A stretch of 64,000 nt of DNA from positions 19,516,684 through 19,580,683 of the forward strand of contig OY783198.1 in NCBI GenBank assembly GCA_963678675.1. The letters are read 5' to 3'. Positions 23,353 through 35,836 of this stretch are shown piece by piece (the stretch's first letter is position 1; each line of letters opens with the position of its first letter). Below the pieces are notes generated by a model, which had not been told where the DNA came from, did no database searches, and saw only the letters and a list, made by a program, of their open reading frames with translations. Source of the DNA: Xiphydria camelus (lineage: Eukaryota > Arthropoda > Insecta > Hymenoptera > Xiphydriidae). The position numbers were made by a program, and so were the translations under genes.

Positions 23353-26100
23353 AAAATGTCGTTTTCCAGTTCAAATGAGACAGAAAATGAAAAGTGAAAG
23401 AATAAGGAATAAATAATTGTGTCCAAATTTTTCGAATTGGCGATGAAAAAGTGATTGTGAGAAAACCGAATTACGGAGCTGCGTTAAATCGTATGCATCT
23501 TAAATCGGCACCGATACCTGGCTACACTTTCGATCAAAAAAATTCGTTTCGACGTATAAATTAATGTTCATCGACAGACATACTTTGCATACCTTTGATA
23601 AACCGGATGAAAGAAGCTTCCATATATGTATGGGGTAGGTATACGTCTGCGCGATATCCATTTTCATCCGACCCCGCAAATAAGAGACCGACGAAATTCT
23701 CCGGGATCGATCGAGAGAGCGGGGGGGAGCCTCCACGCCTCGCCAACGTCATTTCTTTCGTCGCGCCTCGCCGAAAGAATTTTCCGCGGCGAAATATCGA
23801 GCGCGCGAGACTATACTCTCCGCTATTTTTTTCCTCGGGAGCGAGTGGGTTCGACCTATTCCAGAATCTCCCCGAGGTTCTCTCCGGTACGACGGGGTGT
23901 CTCGCGATTTATGCAAAATGGTACGTAGCTCCCCGGGGAGCTTCTCTCAGCCAGCCACCCCTCCATCCAACACGTGTGCGACGCGCCGCGCCGCGCCGCA
24001 CGGAGCCGTGGGGGCATGCCAACCCCCTCTTCTCGCGCGCAATGGAAGGGGAAGGGGTGAACGCATTCCGAGATACACCGCCAACGACCGCCGACTCCGA
24101 CGCGCGAATCGTCGCGCGGCTGCTGCAGCTGCGTTTCCCTTATTTCCATTTGCTCCGGACAACGCGCGTGGACGGCGCACGGCGGGACGACGCGCAATTT
24201 TCCCAGCCGTCGTCATCGCCGCGGAAGTCCCCGAAGACCGCGTCTCCTCCGACCCCGCGGAGCGTCCTCGTCGGAAGAAAGCTCGTTCGACCGCCAGGTG
24301 GAGAAAAAATGGTGATTCCTCGCGCGAAGGACTCCTACGCTATATACCCAAGATAAAGACTTACGAGCGCGCCGGAGTGCCGCGCGCGGTCGGATGATTG
24401 AGAGCCCGTGGATCATTTAATTTAATTACCGCTCGGGGTTAATAGAAGAGATAAAAGTGGCTGCAGTCGAGATGGATATTATACGTCGCGCGGCCCCGAC
24501 GCGACCCTACAGGTCGTTCAAAAAGAAATTTCAGCCGAGTTCTCCATGTCGGAGGCGAGCGCGTGTGCGGCGATATCCGATCGCCGGAAGTTGCCGCGCT
24601 TTCTCTCAAGCATATTTTGCGCAATCGCGCGGGAAGTATTCGCCGCGATTTTTTAACGCTCTCCGACGCGCGACGTACGAAAGTATAGGTACGGTTACTT
24701 TGAAGCGCCCTTTAAAATCCCCTCCGCGCGTACCCCCCGCAGCAAAATGGAGGGTGGCCGGGGCCGCGGGGGTAGGGGAGAAAGCGTGTCGCTCGTTTCG
24801 GTCGTCGAGACCGATTTAATTTCATAAACCGCAACTGTTGCCTCTATTCAGTTCGAAACGGAGCAGCACTAACAGTTATGATCCGCGCCGTTTCTAGCCC
24901 AACCGCGCTCTCCCTCTGCCCCATATAACCGCGTGGACGAATTTAAGCGCAGATTGCGCGGTCAGAGGGAAGCGCGCCGGCGTTTCGAAACGGGGGAGCG
25001 CGAGCTTTGGCGTATTTTTTACCTCCTCGTCCCTCCGAACGAGATAACGTAAGATTTTTCATTGCACTCCTCGCCTAATTATATTTGTTTACATAATCAT
25101 CCCGTTTCGAACGAGAGCATTCGTCCACTCATCCAAAAATTGAACTGCCTCGTCGTCCTGCGCGACATTCAGATTCTCCCCTTTTCGTGCGAAATTCTAC
25201 GCATCGATATACTCGTAACTCATACACGCCCCCCATTCGAGAGCAACGAGATTACCGAGGATCACAACGCTCTCCGACATTTCGCACCTTCGCACCAATT
25301 CGAACGGCATACATCCACCGTCGTTCAATGGCGCGAATGATCCGGCATCCACTTCATCACGAGCACAATCGATCCCCGGTGGGGGGGCGCGGACATCGGG
25401 ACTCGCCCGCCGCGCCGCAGCCAAAGGGGTACATATATGCGGCTCGCCCCTCGCTCTCTTTCTCTTTCGGTAATTTCGATGGGCGGCCATATTAACGATA
25501 TTCCGATGATACGGGGGCCCGGAGAGCACGGATGTCTCCGGCATTGTATGCAGATGAAGAAGGCAGGGCGACAATGACTGGGACGTCGCCACGGGCCTGC
25601 GGGGCCCCCCCGCTGTTCGTCGCGGCCCGGCCGACCGGCGCTCGTGGCGCGCGGTGTCCCGCGTACCCGTGGTACCATTCTCCGGCACCTCCTCCGGACA
25701 CATTTACGTATATGATCTCACTTAACCTGTAGGTACTACGCATCCATACATTAACATGTCATCAGGCGCGCGCGCGGTGTGATCGACAGGATGCCCCGCC
25801 GTCGCGCGTAGTTCTCGCCGCGTCATCGTCACCGCGCGCGGGCAATTTTTAGATCGGTGCGCTCTAACGACCGACACGTATTGGCTACCGTTACCGGCTA
25901 CCCGTATTCGCCGTGGCGGCCGTCGCCCCCCGCGCGCGCGATTTCGCCGCTCGCCGCATAATGACCGGGAGGGTTTTGAATAACGGGGACGCGACCCGAC
26001 CGCAACCCGACTGCGGCGCTTGTGGCGCCGCGGCGGTGTGTAATCTGGGGGTCGACTTTGTATCTCGAGTGAGAACGTTCACCTCATCTGCGACCGATCG
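23353..26100. other. CpG-rich block with the longest open frames, no gene recognised
   Basis: The longest open frame in the window (23595-24356 plus, 253 codons) overlaps open frames on both strands at the same bases. Composition is dominated by Arg, Ser, Pro and Ala, with no motif. This is expected where CpG is dense and stops are scarce. Confidence 0.5.
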
Positions 26101-26756
26101 GTGAAAGGGCCTAAAGGAAATGACGCTCTGTTATCGGTTAGATGCTCACTTTGGGCATTTTCACTGCACGGAGAAGAAGAAATAGTAGATTTGACTAAAT
26201 TGGCGGTCACGGACAGGGAAGCGCCGATCTAGTTAATGTATACTTGAATTAAATAATTTGATTACGATTAAAAAGTGTTTGGTGAACACAAGCTGTAGTC
26301 AATTTTAGTAAATTATTCGTTCGTTATAGTTATGTGTATTACTGCTCTTGGCTTCCAGGTGATCACCGCGTATGAAAATATTATTTTACCGACGCGTTTC
26401 GCAAACATTGCAGTTTGCTACATCAGAGCTGAACTGCCAATTTGGTTAAATCTACTATCTTGTTCTCTGTGCAGTGAAAATGCTAAAAGTGACCATTCAA
26501 CCGATGACAAAGCATCCTCTCCTTTAGGCCCTTTCAGTCCTGATGAGGCAAACGGCAATGTTTGCGAAAAGAGTCGGCAAAATAATATCTTTGGACGCGG
26601 TTACCACCTGGAAGCCAAGAGTAGTAATACCCATAACTATAATGACGATGGCCACGAAAGCCTAACATTTTTGATAATTAGTTCAAGTAACTAAATCTGC
26701 GTTTTCCCGCCCGTGACCGCTAATTTAAACAAATCTACTACATCTTCTTCTCAATG
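26101..26756. mobile_element. Composite of C-family ends and inverted E sequence
   Basis: A C-type unit (26167-26471, CACGGAGAAGAAG to GTTCTCTGTG) is flanked by inverted E arms: 26104-26166 ends GCATTTTCACTG, and 26472-26541 begins CAGTGAAAATGC. A second E segment inside it (26328-26435, CTTGGCTTCCAGGTG) is inverted at 26545-26650 (CACCTGGAAGCCAAG). The block ends with another C-type right end at about 26756. A 120-codon frame across it is not conserved between the two E copies. Confidence 0.6.
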
Positions 26757-27503
26757 AAGGTATGAGTTACACAATCGACCCCCTGGTCGAGAGGAGAGAG
26801 CGATGGGACGCGCTCGGGGGAGGTTAACGCGGGATATCGTCTCGACGACAACGGTAACCGCGCGAACGCTTCGAGATCCACGCGCGGTTCTTCTAAAAGC
26901 GTGGAGCCGCGCGGAATTGAAGGCTGAAGGGGGATGTATCTCGGATCGGTCTTGGGGGAGCTTGCTCGCGATACGCAGAGAGAAAGAGAGAGAGAAAGAA
27001 AGAGGAAGAGAGGAGAAGGAGAAGGAGCAGAACCCGGTCGATATGACTCGGGGGGTTGTTTGGTATACGTACCTATACATATGTAGGTCTGGCGCGGCCG
27101 GGTACGGATAGACGCGTGATGTGGTGTAGGAAGGAGGATTGGTAAACCGGTCACGTAGTGCGCGGCGATGAATGGACCCGCCGAGTCGAGCCCAGAGAGC
27201 CGGGAATTGGCTACTGGGCACACCACGACCACCTACCCCACTGCGTCAGCTTTAGCCACCCCGCGCTAGGTAGAATTACACAGAGGTGCTCAAATGGTAC
27301 GGCTGGAAGAGGAGAGGGGGGAGGACGACTCGACTCGAACGAGTCGACGGTGGTGAGATGCGAAAGGATCGCGTCTTTATCTAACTCGAGTGTTGTTCGT
27401 TCGCGGTGCGATATACAGATTCACGGTGAGGTCGATGGGGAGGGATTCGGAGGCTGAGTGGCGGAAGATATCGTCGGGCGCGAAGGGTTTCTTGAGGACT
27501 ATG
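26757..27503. other. Unique CpG-rich DNA, no gene
   Basis: Frames on both strands over 26738-27457 lack domains. GA-rich impure tract at 26978-27032. Confidence 0.5.
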
Positions 27504-27774
27504 CTGAGAAAAAGTATCCGTTGACCGAGAAAACGGTTTATTTTTAGTTAATTGAGGTTTGTTTGAATATGGCGAGATAGACATATTATCAGACCGAATA
27601 AATATTCGTTAACTATCGCGATATTTATTTGGCACAATTTGATTCTTTGGGGCAACTGTTTGAATGAAATAAACATTTTAATAATTGACGTATATTTTCT
27701 TGTCCTAACGAAATGTTTATTTTGCCGTATCTGAAAATAGATTTATTAATTATTTATAAACTGTTTTCTCAGTG
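27504..27774 (-). mobile_element. Family B MITE (B1)
   Basis: Reversed relative to B2. Shared words include TTGTCCTAACGAAATGTTTATTT (as GTTAGGACGAG in B2), GAATGAAATAAACATTTT and the end CTGTTTTCTCAGTG. About 270 bp, AT-rich, non-coding. Confidence 0.75.
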
Positions 27775-28083
27775 TTGACTCAACTGAATATCAGTTAAGT
27801 CAACCACAGCGCGATATTAAAATACACGAAACCTCTAAAAGCGAAGTGGTCCCAACTGCACGTCGCAGTTGGATGATGGTTTTCCGTAAACCTCATCGGT
27901 AGTTGAGATAATTTGTTTGGGAATTTAGATGGCCTTATTGAAGCATTGAATTGATAATTATTCGAATAATGTACCTAGTTGATTGAATTACCCAACCGTT
28001 GTTTGAATTTCTAAACATTTGCAGCAACTGTATTAGTAGTGAGGTTAACTGAACATTTCAACCATGCCGTGCAGTTGCATCTA
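27775..28083. other. Unique DNA between B1 and G
   Basis: Contains repeated GTTGACTCAACTGAATATCAG-like words but no clear inverted repeat or gene. It may be part of an older element split by G. Confidence 0.35.
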
Positions 28084-28364
28084 CACAGAGAAAAAAATCT
28101 CATTGGAACAGGTGCATTTTAATTCATTTAAATAAGTCCTGTTATTCAATAGTCTTGCCCGTATATTTATTTAAAAAACAAGTAAATAATTTATTTGTTC
28201 TCAAAATCGTATTCATTCATTACGAATAAATGTTTCATTGAAGTATAGAAATATTTCATTAATTTAATTGATCTTCGATTGATTCAAATAAAGAATAGTT
28301 AATTCAAATGAACTATACTCAAATAAATAGATTTATTATATTCAATTATTTTTTTCTCTCAGTG
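28084..28364. mobile_element. MITE G
   Basis: Ends CACAGAGAAAAAAATC and ATTTTTTTCTCTCAGTG, flanked on both sides by TA. The interior is AT-rich with many AAATAAAT and TTATTTGTTC words. Single copy in the window. Confidence 0.65.
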
Positions 28365-29469
28365 TACCACATTAATTTAGTTTCATTAACTTTCATTTAG
28401 TCGTGTTAAGTAAAATTCGGTTAAAGGGCATTTTTTCCATTACCATCCATGGTAGCTAACAAAATTTGACAAGCTACAATATTTCGAACGGTATTAGACT
28501 TATTTGTGTACTTACAGTAAATTCTGTTACGCCAGCGACCGTCGGATTATTCCGCTGAATCCAACAAAATTTCCTCCAACGTCGCAGCTGTTATCTACGT
28601 AGAATTATTTCGGGACGCGCGTGAGAGATATGCTGTATTTTCGATTTTTCGACGTTCAAGAAATTTAATTTTTTTTTTTCAAAGCACAGTAGTATAACAG
28701 ATGTGAGTACTCAGTGAGAATTCGATGTTTATCGTGTGGCATGAAATATTAACCAATAATGATCGGATACGAATTGAGCGAAATTCATTTGTCGAATCGG
28801 TATATAGGTACTGATTATCAACTAAAAAATTTCTACGAGTTTTTTTTTGAAGTCTCCGGAATTGAAAAACGCCCTTTAAATTGTCTACAAATTCTTTGAC
28901 CACGTGGTGCAGTTGCAAACACTACAATTTTTTTTCAGTGCAAACTACCGCTACGTCAATCGCGTACAGCCGCTCTCGCGCGACGAAAAGGTATGCAAAG
29001 TGACGTGTGCCTCGCTTCACGGCCGACGAATTCCTCCACTCCCCCGGCCGTATCTCACTCCCGTGGGTACGTCATCGCGGTCCCTAGATTATCTGGCAAT
29101 TAAAAATAAATCGAGTGACTCTCGTAAAACGTAGCGGTACCCGGCCATATATTATGATAATCCATTTCGAACTAACTCCTCGTGGCCGCGCGCGCGCCGA
29201 CGCCCTTGTGACACCGACCGCACTAAAGATATCGCGCGTAATACCTTTGAGAGCTGTTCCCGATTCCGGATCGCGCGTTTAATGGGGCCCATCGTCAGCG
29301 CCGCGACGGTTACACCTCGACTTCTCGCTCGAATCACGCGATCCCTCGCGTATGGTACGTTCCGCTGCGGTTTTTTGGTATTTTTTTTCGTGAGATGAGA
29401 ATTCTGAAAAATCGTACCTAATACGATCGTTGAGATGTTTCAATTTTTCTTCGAGATTCCTTCGATGCG
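28365..29469. other. Unique DNA, no gene
   Basis: AT-rich until about 28.95 kb, then CpG-rich. No convincing frame or repeat. Confidence 0.5.
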
Positions 29470-29875
29470 CACTGAGAAAAATAACCTGGTTAAAATTATA
29501 AAACGCATCTGGTTAAACGAGATCAGTTGTTCTAACTAAAATGCTGGTCAACTAAACCAATTATTTAGTTAACCCAACTACATTTTTAGTTATTCCAACA
29601 AGCAAATGGTCAGTTTAATTGAAATATGGGAAAAATAATTAGGTTGAAATAACAAAACACATCTAATTAAACGCGTTTAGTTATTGTAACCAAAGTACTG
29701 ACCAATTGAATCAAATATTTAGTTACTTTAACCTGATGTTTAGTTATATTCTAATCGAAAAGTGGTTAGTTTAATGAAACAAACGGAGAGAAGAGAGAGG
29801 ATCCATATTTCACCAAACGGTTTGGTGATCGTTTCTAGAATTTTGGTTTGATTGACCGATTTATTTTTCTCAGTG
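29470..29875 (+). mobile_element. Family A MITE (A8), composite of two copies
   Basis: Starts CACTGAGAAAAATAACCTGG. At about 29628 a second A start appears (GGAAAAATAATTAGGTTG) before the first copy reaches its right half. The combined element then ends TTATTTTTCTCAGTG. At 406 bp it is about 130 bp longer than normal. Confidence 0.78.
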
Positions 29876-31554
29876 TAGGTTCGCGATTTTTCAAATCAGT
29901 CGGCAGTACGATTCCAAAGATTCGAATTACTTCGCAGCAATTAGAAAATTGTACTTTCAGAATTTGCCGAATATTTTAATTTCCATTAAAGTGATATGTC
30001 AGACACGAAAATCCCCGGATTTATCAGAAGGAAAGCAAGGAGAAGGCGTCGATACCTTTCGCCATTGCGCTCACCGCGGCCGTTGTCACCCCCCCGTGTG
30101 TACCGTTCAGTCAGCCACTGAGTCACTCACACCCCCGCGACCGCCGGAGTCGAGATATAGCGCGCCCCGACACACGTACCCCTTTACGCAATCTAAAGCG
30201 AACCTCTGATCTGCCATAAAGCCATTTCATAACCCATCCGGAGGGTTAACTACCCCTCGAATCCCAAATCCCGAGTTAAGTGTGAGCCGACCAGTCCCGA
30301 GTCCCAGGACGCGTTATACCGTGCCCCTCGTGAGGTGAAACCTAGTTACGTCGAATTGATCGCGAGCAACGCGACCGCTTGTACTCAAACGATCGGTCAT
30401 TTCGAAAATTAAATACCGCGACGTTCGTTTCTCTTGTTGCCTATTTAATTTTTTCCGCAAAAGCTGCGCCTCTCGCTGAATTATGAGTCGAGATACGTAA
30501 ATAAATTAAGATTAACCCGGGGGTCGCAACTCGCCGCCTTCCGCGAGCAATTGCCGTAAAAGAAAACGTGGTGACATTTGCGCCGGAATTAAAAACGGAG
30601 CATAAATCAAACTTGTTGTCAACGACTATGGCGGGTGGTCTCTAATTCGCCGAGACGGCCGGGGTGGCTCGAACGAAACCCTTTCGTTAATTGCGCATAA
30701 CAGATGTCGACTATTGCGCGAGTTTTTATGAACGCTCGCTTTCCGCTCGGTGAAATATGCTCGTCGGGCGTAACGTTCCGAGCGCGTATAGCTAACCCAG
30801 AGATTAACTATTTAAATACTTACATTTTTTCTCTCGTCGTCGCAAAGATTTCCGCAATTTTTAGTTCCAAATTTATACAGGTACAGAGAAAAATCCTCAT
30901 TTTCTATTTAAATACAATTTATTGTGTCAACCGTTTACATGTACAACATTATTATACACACTTCGCGAATAATACTCGGATCTTCGTGGATTAATGCACC
31001 CAATGACAACCCCGCACCGCGTATCCTTGAAGAAGCTGCAACGAAGAGAAAATAAAAAACATTAGACGATGAAGCGAATGAAATTAGCTCGACAAATTGA
31101 TCATGACGAGTGGAAATGTTACCACAGAAAATATTACATCAGCTCTATCGATAATTTAAAGGGCAAAAGCGAAGGAATTTAACCAAAAATCACTTCTCCG
31201 CCAAAATGCGCGACAGAAACTCGCAAACCAAATCGTTTTACGACGTACGACCAAATATATTATGCATGTAAAACGCAAGATAGGCCGCGAGAGGGCGCAT
31301 AAAGCAGTCGATATTACTACACCCACACCACGCCCGAATCGGATATTCCTGTTCGTCCGCAGAGTTCGAAGATATCTTCGAGGCAAGATCTCTTCTAGGC
31401 GGGGAGGATTATTAATTGGCTACACGATAAAACAATGTTGGTCCCCATCCGCAGTCCGCCGTGGACCCCCCTTGGCTCTCTGAGATATAGGGCCACGCGA
31501 CTGCTCCCCGCGCGTCCGCGAGGACGCACTCTCGAGAGCTGCACACGTGGTGTT
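29876..31554. other. Unique DNA, no gene
   Basis: Mixed composition. Non-coding AT-rich words cluster at 30420-30620. Short frames at 29949-30209 and 31156-31483 have no domain. Confidence 0.5.
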
Positions 31555-31675
31555 CCAGGCGGAAATATTCTATATATTTTCTATATAATCCATATGTGGT
31601 TTTGGTCATGTATGGATTATATATGATTTCTGTATTAACCATATAACGGCTATATATGTATTCCTTATACTATAT

Positions 31676-31775
31676 GAGGCTAAATTTATTCGCCAGGAAA
31701 GAAACTTCAATCACTATTTTCTCACTATTTTCTCAGGTGATCGAGGTTTCCATCCTGGCGAGTAAGTTTAGCCTC
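31676..31775. mobile_element. Family L MITE (L2), nested in K1
   Basis: Compact 100-bp L: GAGGCTAAATTTATTCGCCAGG at the left, CCTGGCGAGTAAGTTTAGCCTC at the right. The arms are inverted copies. Confidence 0.82.
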
Positions 31776-31790
31776 ATACGATATGGTTAA

Positions 31791-32015
31791 CCTAATTAGT
31801 GCTCGCCGGCAACTATTAATTGCCGAGCAATTTCTTCTTTGAGGCATTGGATGAAGCATTTTCATGATGTTTAAAAAATGTCTCCGGAAGCTTAATTTTA
31901 TTTGTAAAAAGTACGATTTCTAAAACCAGTCTCCAAGCATTTAAAAAACGATTGATTAAATATCTGCAAAGAAAAATAGTTTCGAAACTTAAAATGATTT
32001 TGAGCACTAATGGGG
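31791..32015. mobile_element. piggyBac-like MITE N, nested in K1
   Basis: TTAA is present on both sides (31787-31790 and 32016-32019). Ends CCTAATTAGTGCTC and GAGCACTAATGGGG are imperfect inverted repeats starting CC/ending GG. TTAA target duplication is the signature of the piggyBac superfamily. 225 bp, non-coding, single copy here. Confidence 0.72.
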
Positions 32016-32100
32016 TTAATATAGAAATCATATATAATCCATATGTGTCAAGTCCACATATGAATTATGTACAAAATGTATAGAACTTTTCTCCGCCTGG

Positions 32101-32638
32101 GGAGACGATCGCAAATACGTACTCGTATATACCTAGGTGCGCGCGCGCGCGCGTCGTTGTTGATCAAAAAGCGTAATTTTCGACACCGCCGACGGAATTC
32201 CGCGCGAGGAGCGAAGGACGAGAGCGAGAAAGAGGGGCTGGCGGCGAGGGCTACAGGTAGATCCTTCACGGTGTTACCTCCACTTTTTAACGAAGCCAAT
32301 TTATCGGTCGCGCGTGTGAGCGTGCCAGCGTGCGCGAGAGAGGGAGAGACAAATTTCTCGAGGAGGCGAAGAATTATCGTTACCAGGGATAGAATTTCCT
32401 TTAATCATTCGTCTTCGAAGCACTCGCCAGCCTACCGACGCACACGGTGGATAGTTTCGTTGAGAATTTTACATGGGGAAGGAGCACAGTGCGTTCGTCT
32501 GTTTCGATTTATTCGACTTTTGACGCTTGCGCGAAGAAATGGGATCTTTTCGATAAAGATTTTGTGAAAGCATCAGAGGAGATATTGCAAGATAGAAAAT
32601 AAGAGTCCAAATGTAATATGAAACAAGAGAAGCTTTCG
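32101..32638. other. Unique DNA, no gene
   Basis: A plus frame of 166 codons (32067-32567) starts inside K1 and has no domain. Confidence 0.5.
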
Positions 32639-32854
32639 CATTGAGCAAAATAAATGACGAATCCAAGTAAATGGTTTGCTTGGCACTATTCATGTCGATG
32701 GTTTTCTAGAGTCAAGTAATGTTTGCTTAGATTTCATCAATTTCCTTTTATCCAAACAAATATGAGTAGGTACTATTTGACTCTAGTAAACCGTCGACAT
32801 GAATATAGTGCTAATAAAACCATTTACTTAAATTCTTAATTCATTTTTCTCAGT
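32639..32854. mobile_element. Inverted-repeat element V
   Basis: The left arm includes CCAAGTAAATGGTTTGC, CACTATTCATGTCGATGG and CTAGAGTCAAGTA. The right arm inverts these: TTTGACTCTAGTAAACCG, CGACATGAATATAGTG, AAACCATTTACTT. Ends CATTGAGCAAAATAAATG and TTCATTTTTCTCAGT. Arms of about 80 bp. Confidence 0.68.
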
Positions 32855-32903
32855 TCGGAAGAAATCGTAAACAATTATAGCTATTGGTTAAATCGACTTA
32901 GTG

Positions 32904-33167
32904 CACGAAAAAAATTTGATGTAAACAGTACACCAATTGTTGCGAATTGTAACGCAGTCTGCGCTTACTATGTGACAAGCGCAGGGTAATGTTAAATTAT
33001 TACCTCATAAAGATGTAAAATTTACCAGGAAAATGTGAAATTAACAGCAGAGTCGAATGCAGTTAATATATCGAGCAATTAATTGTACACAGAGTTCAGT
33101 TGCATCAACAAGAATATATTTAATACGTTGACTTTGTAAATCCAACATCAGCGTCTTTTTCCGCGTG
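32904..33167. mobile_element. Possible MITE W
   Basis: Ends CACGAAAAAAATTTGATG and GCGTCTTTTTCCGCGTG suggest the shared CAC(G)-type terminus. Interior matches no other family here and the boundaries are uncertain. Confidence 0.4.
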
Positions 33168-33874
33168 TGAATAATTCATTCATTACTTACATAACTATAA
33201 TCTTCTTCATAAATTTTAATTAAACGGAGGTCTTCGAAAAATATTACCGACCTAGAAAGTCAATTTTATTGAAAGCGGATCGATTCTACGTATTTATTTA
33301 TAGGAAATTTTGTTCATTATAAAATCGGCTTATTACTTTTTGAAACGCGCTGTAAAGCGAACGCCCGTGCGCGACCGTTGTGCTCGCTCGCGCTCCTTTA
33401 CTCCTCGGGACCTACGCCGTGTCGATGGTGTATCTTGTAACGTTTCGTCGTTTTTTGCTTCGTACTACGGAGTGAGTATGAGCGCTATAGGCCATAAGGG
33501 CTAACAAGGCGATTACTCATGCCCCCCATAAGAAGAAGTTACAAGCGGGTTCGAAGGTTTATTGCAGCAAATGGCGAAATTTGTACCTTGCTAACGATCG
33601 ACGGTATTTTTTACCGAGCCCCAATCCAACGAGTTTTCCCTGCCGGTCGGTGAATCGTCTAATAGACGAATCGATATGCGCACTGTAAATCAATGTCGTT
33701 TCGGTGCGAAATTCTCTCTTCCTCTCTCTCTTTCCCTCTCTCGCGCTACGTTCTTAACTATCTTTAGTTATTAATTCCCAAATAATTAATTTTCTAATAT
33801 ACCTACATTTGTATCTCGGTAACAACGTCAAGAAAATATTGTTTACCATTTTGTTCTCTTATTAGTATTACATA
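33168..33874. other. Unique DNA, no gene
   Basis: AT-rich flanks around a short GC-rich centre near 33.35-33.45 kb. No credible frame. Confidence 0.5.
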
Positions 33875-34106
33875 CGCCGAGAGAAATAATCGCTAGCGTG
33901 AACAAAAACGGTTTTTTAACAAAAAAATATGATACAATTCCAGTATTTCACGCAGAAAGAATTTCTTGTCCCAATATGAAGGTATCGATACTTGAATCAA
34001 GAATATATATTCTTGGTCTATGAATCTGTATTCTTAAAAATTGTTAAGATAATATATTCTTGACTCAAGAAATATTTTTTTACACTAGTAATTATTATTC
34101 TCAGTG
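33875..34106. mobile_element. Family Q MITE (Q1)
   Basis: Ends CGCCGAGAGAAATAATCGC and AATTATTATTCTCAGTG. Core words AGAAAGAATTTCTTGTCCC and the small hairpin ATCAAGAATATATATTCTTG match Q2 and Q3. Confidence 0.75.
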
Positions 34107-35739
34107 TAGTATTATATTTCCTATTGAGCACAGTATTTGTATAAAAAAATGATAATTTATAGCACTATACTTCTCGTTCAAAAAAACACTTTTTTCTCAG
34201 TACTTGAATCTTAAAAGAAAACAACCAGGAAGGAACATTTTCCGACGCATAAATTTAAACCTACCCCAAAATACTCGTCGTCCGTCCAGCGAAGAATCAG
34301 GTCGATCCCGGCAGCCTCCCTCTCTCCCGCATCCCCCGATCCCCGCGCGCGTGCAGGTGGATAATGCATGCGTATGGTAATTCGCCCGGTACAGCGCGCG
34401 GTAGCCGGCGCACGGACGGGTCCGATGTCAAAGAGTGGCGCGCAGTCCATTATCGAGCCGTGGGTATCCGGGGATAATCAGTAATCAGGCAGGAAACTGC
34501 AATTTCGCAGAGTGCTTAGGTCCGTTTTTATCCGGGGCAGAGAGAATTTGCGAGGCGGCCGTCGGAGGGAGGTGGGTGGGTGTATCGGCGAGCAGACGGT
34601 CTGGCAGCCAGGGCAGGAGAGAAGGTCTAATTAGATTTTAAGTGAGAAATTGAGCCTGCCGGCAATTTTAAGGAAGCTGAACGCCGCCCTGATTAATATC
34701 ATTATACACCCTCCCTCCTTGTATCTCGGTCGTGTATGCGAGAGGTGCACCGCGTAGAGATGCATCGTGCATAAACGGGCGAGTAGGTAAGCGGAGGCTG
34801 CGCTCGGTCCAGCGAATGCACGGCGCGCCATTAGTTGTGCTAATTTTTCGTCATAAGCGTTATCCGAGTAAAAGGGCAAGGGATAGCGTAGGGACGGGGA
34901 ACATAGCGGAAGGAGAAGGTGGATGAGAACGAGGCGAAATCGACCCGGCGAATAAACGAGTCGGTCGGACGTCGAAAACCGCTAGTTTCGTAACGAAGAG
35001 GACCAGGAGAGCAGGACGAAGCGAAAAAAAAGGAGCAGCGCTCTCGAGTCGCGGATCACACGCGAGAGATTTGACGGAGGTGGGTGGATGGGTCCAGCGA
35101 GAGAGGGAGTCTGTACATTCCCGAGCAAAATCATCGGCGAAACGTGTCCGCGTGGTGGAAACTCGTTTCTTTCGAATCGCTAGTCGTTGAGTCATCGTGC
35201 GTCTTACCTCACTTCGAAATGACGATCGATTATACGTATATCGTCCACCGGGAGCGAGCATCTCGCGTGAGCGGAATTCCACGCGGCGTACGCGCGGATT
35301 TCTCGCTCTCGAAACGGTTTAATAACTGCCCGATACCGCGCTAATGACGGTTCTTGCGACGTCTAATGGCTTTAATCGTCGGGATTTAATGACAGCTCGA
35401 ACAAACGATACCCTTCGGCGCCCCGCAGGACCGATCGTGTGCCGCGCGCTTGTATAACCGCGCATCGACACCGGTGAGCCGCGATCGAGTCGATCCAGTT
35501 GAGTGATCATTGAGAGATTAGGAGGCAGGAGGGGGGAGCGGCAGTTCCGCCGCGCTCCGACTTCTTTCGCGCGTCCTGCTCATTCTTCGGCGACAAATTC
35601 GAAGTCGTGGTATCCGCGGCTCGCTGTCGTCGTTTAATCGATTATCTTTCGCTTGATTTGTTTCATAGATTTATAAGTTCTTATAGTTGTATCGTTGTTG
35701 ATTTCCATTGTTGATATATGCTTTTGATTTTGTACCATC
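34107..35739. other. Unique DNA, no gene
   Basis: GATAATCAGTAATC at 34474-34487 has two closely spaced TAATC words. Frames at 34211-35344 on both strands show no domain. A stray MITE end (TTTTTTCTCAGT) is at about 34190-34201. Confidence 0.45.
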
Positions 35740-35836
35740 CCAGGCGGAAAAGTTCTATATGGGTTATATATACTTCATACTATATTATAGGTTTGGTCCT
35801 GTATGGATTACATATGATTTCTGTACAAATCATGGA

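Larger units (their letters stand above)
31555..32100. mobile_element. Family K MITE (K1), host of L2 and N
   Basis: Ends CCAGGCGGAAATATTCTATA and TATAGAACTTTTCTCCGCCTGG (inverted). The inner palindromic K motif is ATAATCCATATGTGG and CATGTATGGATTATATATG. Two other elements are inserted into it. Confidence 0.82.

Noticed and set aside
23595..24356. Longest open frame (253 codons, plus strand)
   Set aside because: Overlaps other open frames on both strands over the same bases, is Arg/Ser/Pro-rich and shows no domain; expected in CpG-rich DNA with few stops.
26332..26694. 120-codon frame across the C/E composite
   Set aside because: It spans junctions of inverted repeat copies, and the two E copies do not differ in a way that suggests protein-level selection.
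34474..34487. Closely spaced TAATC words as a homeodomain enhancer
   Set aside because: Two short words alone are not significant; noted in the region entry only.
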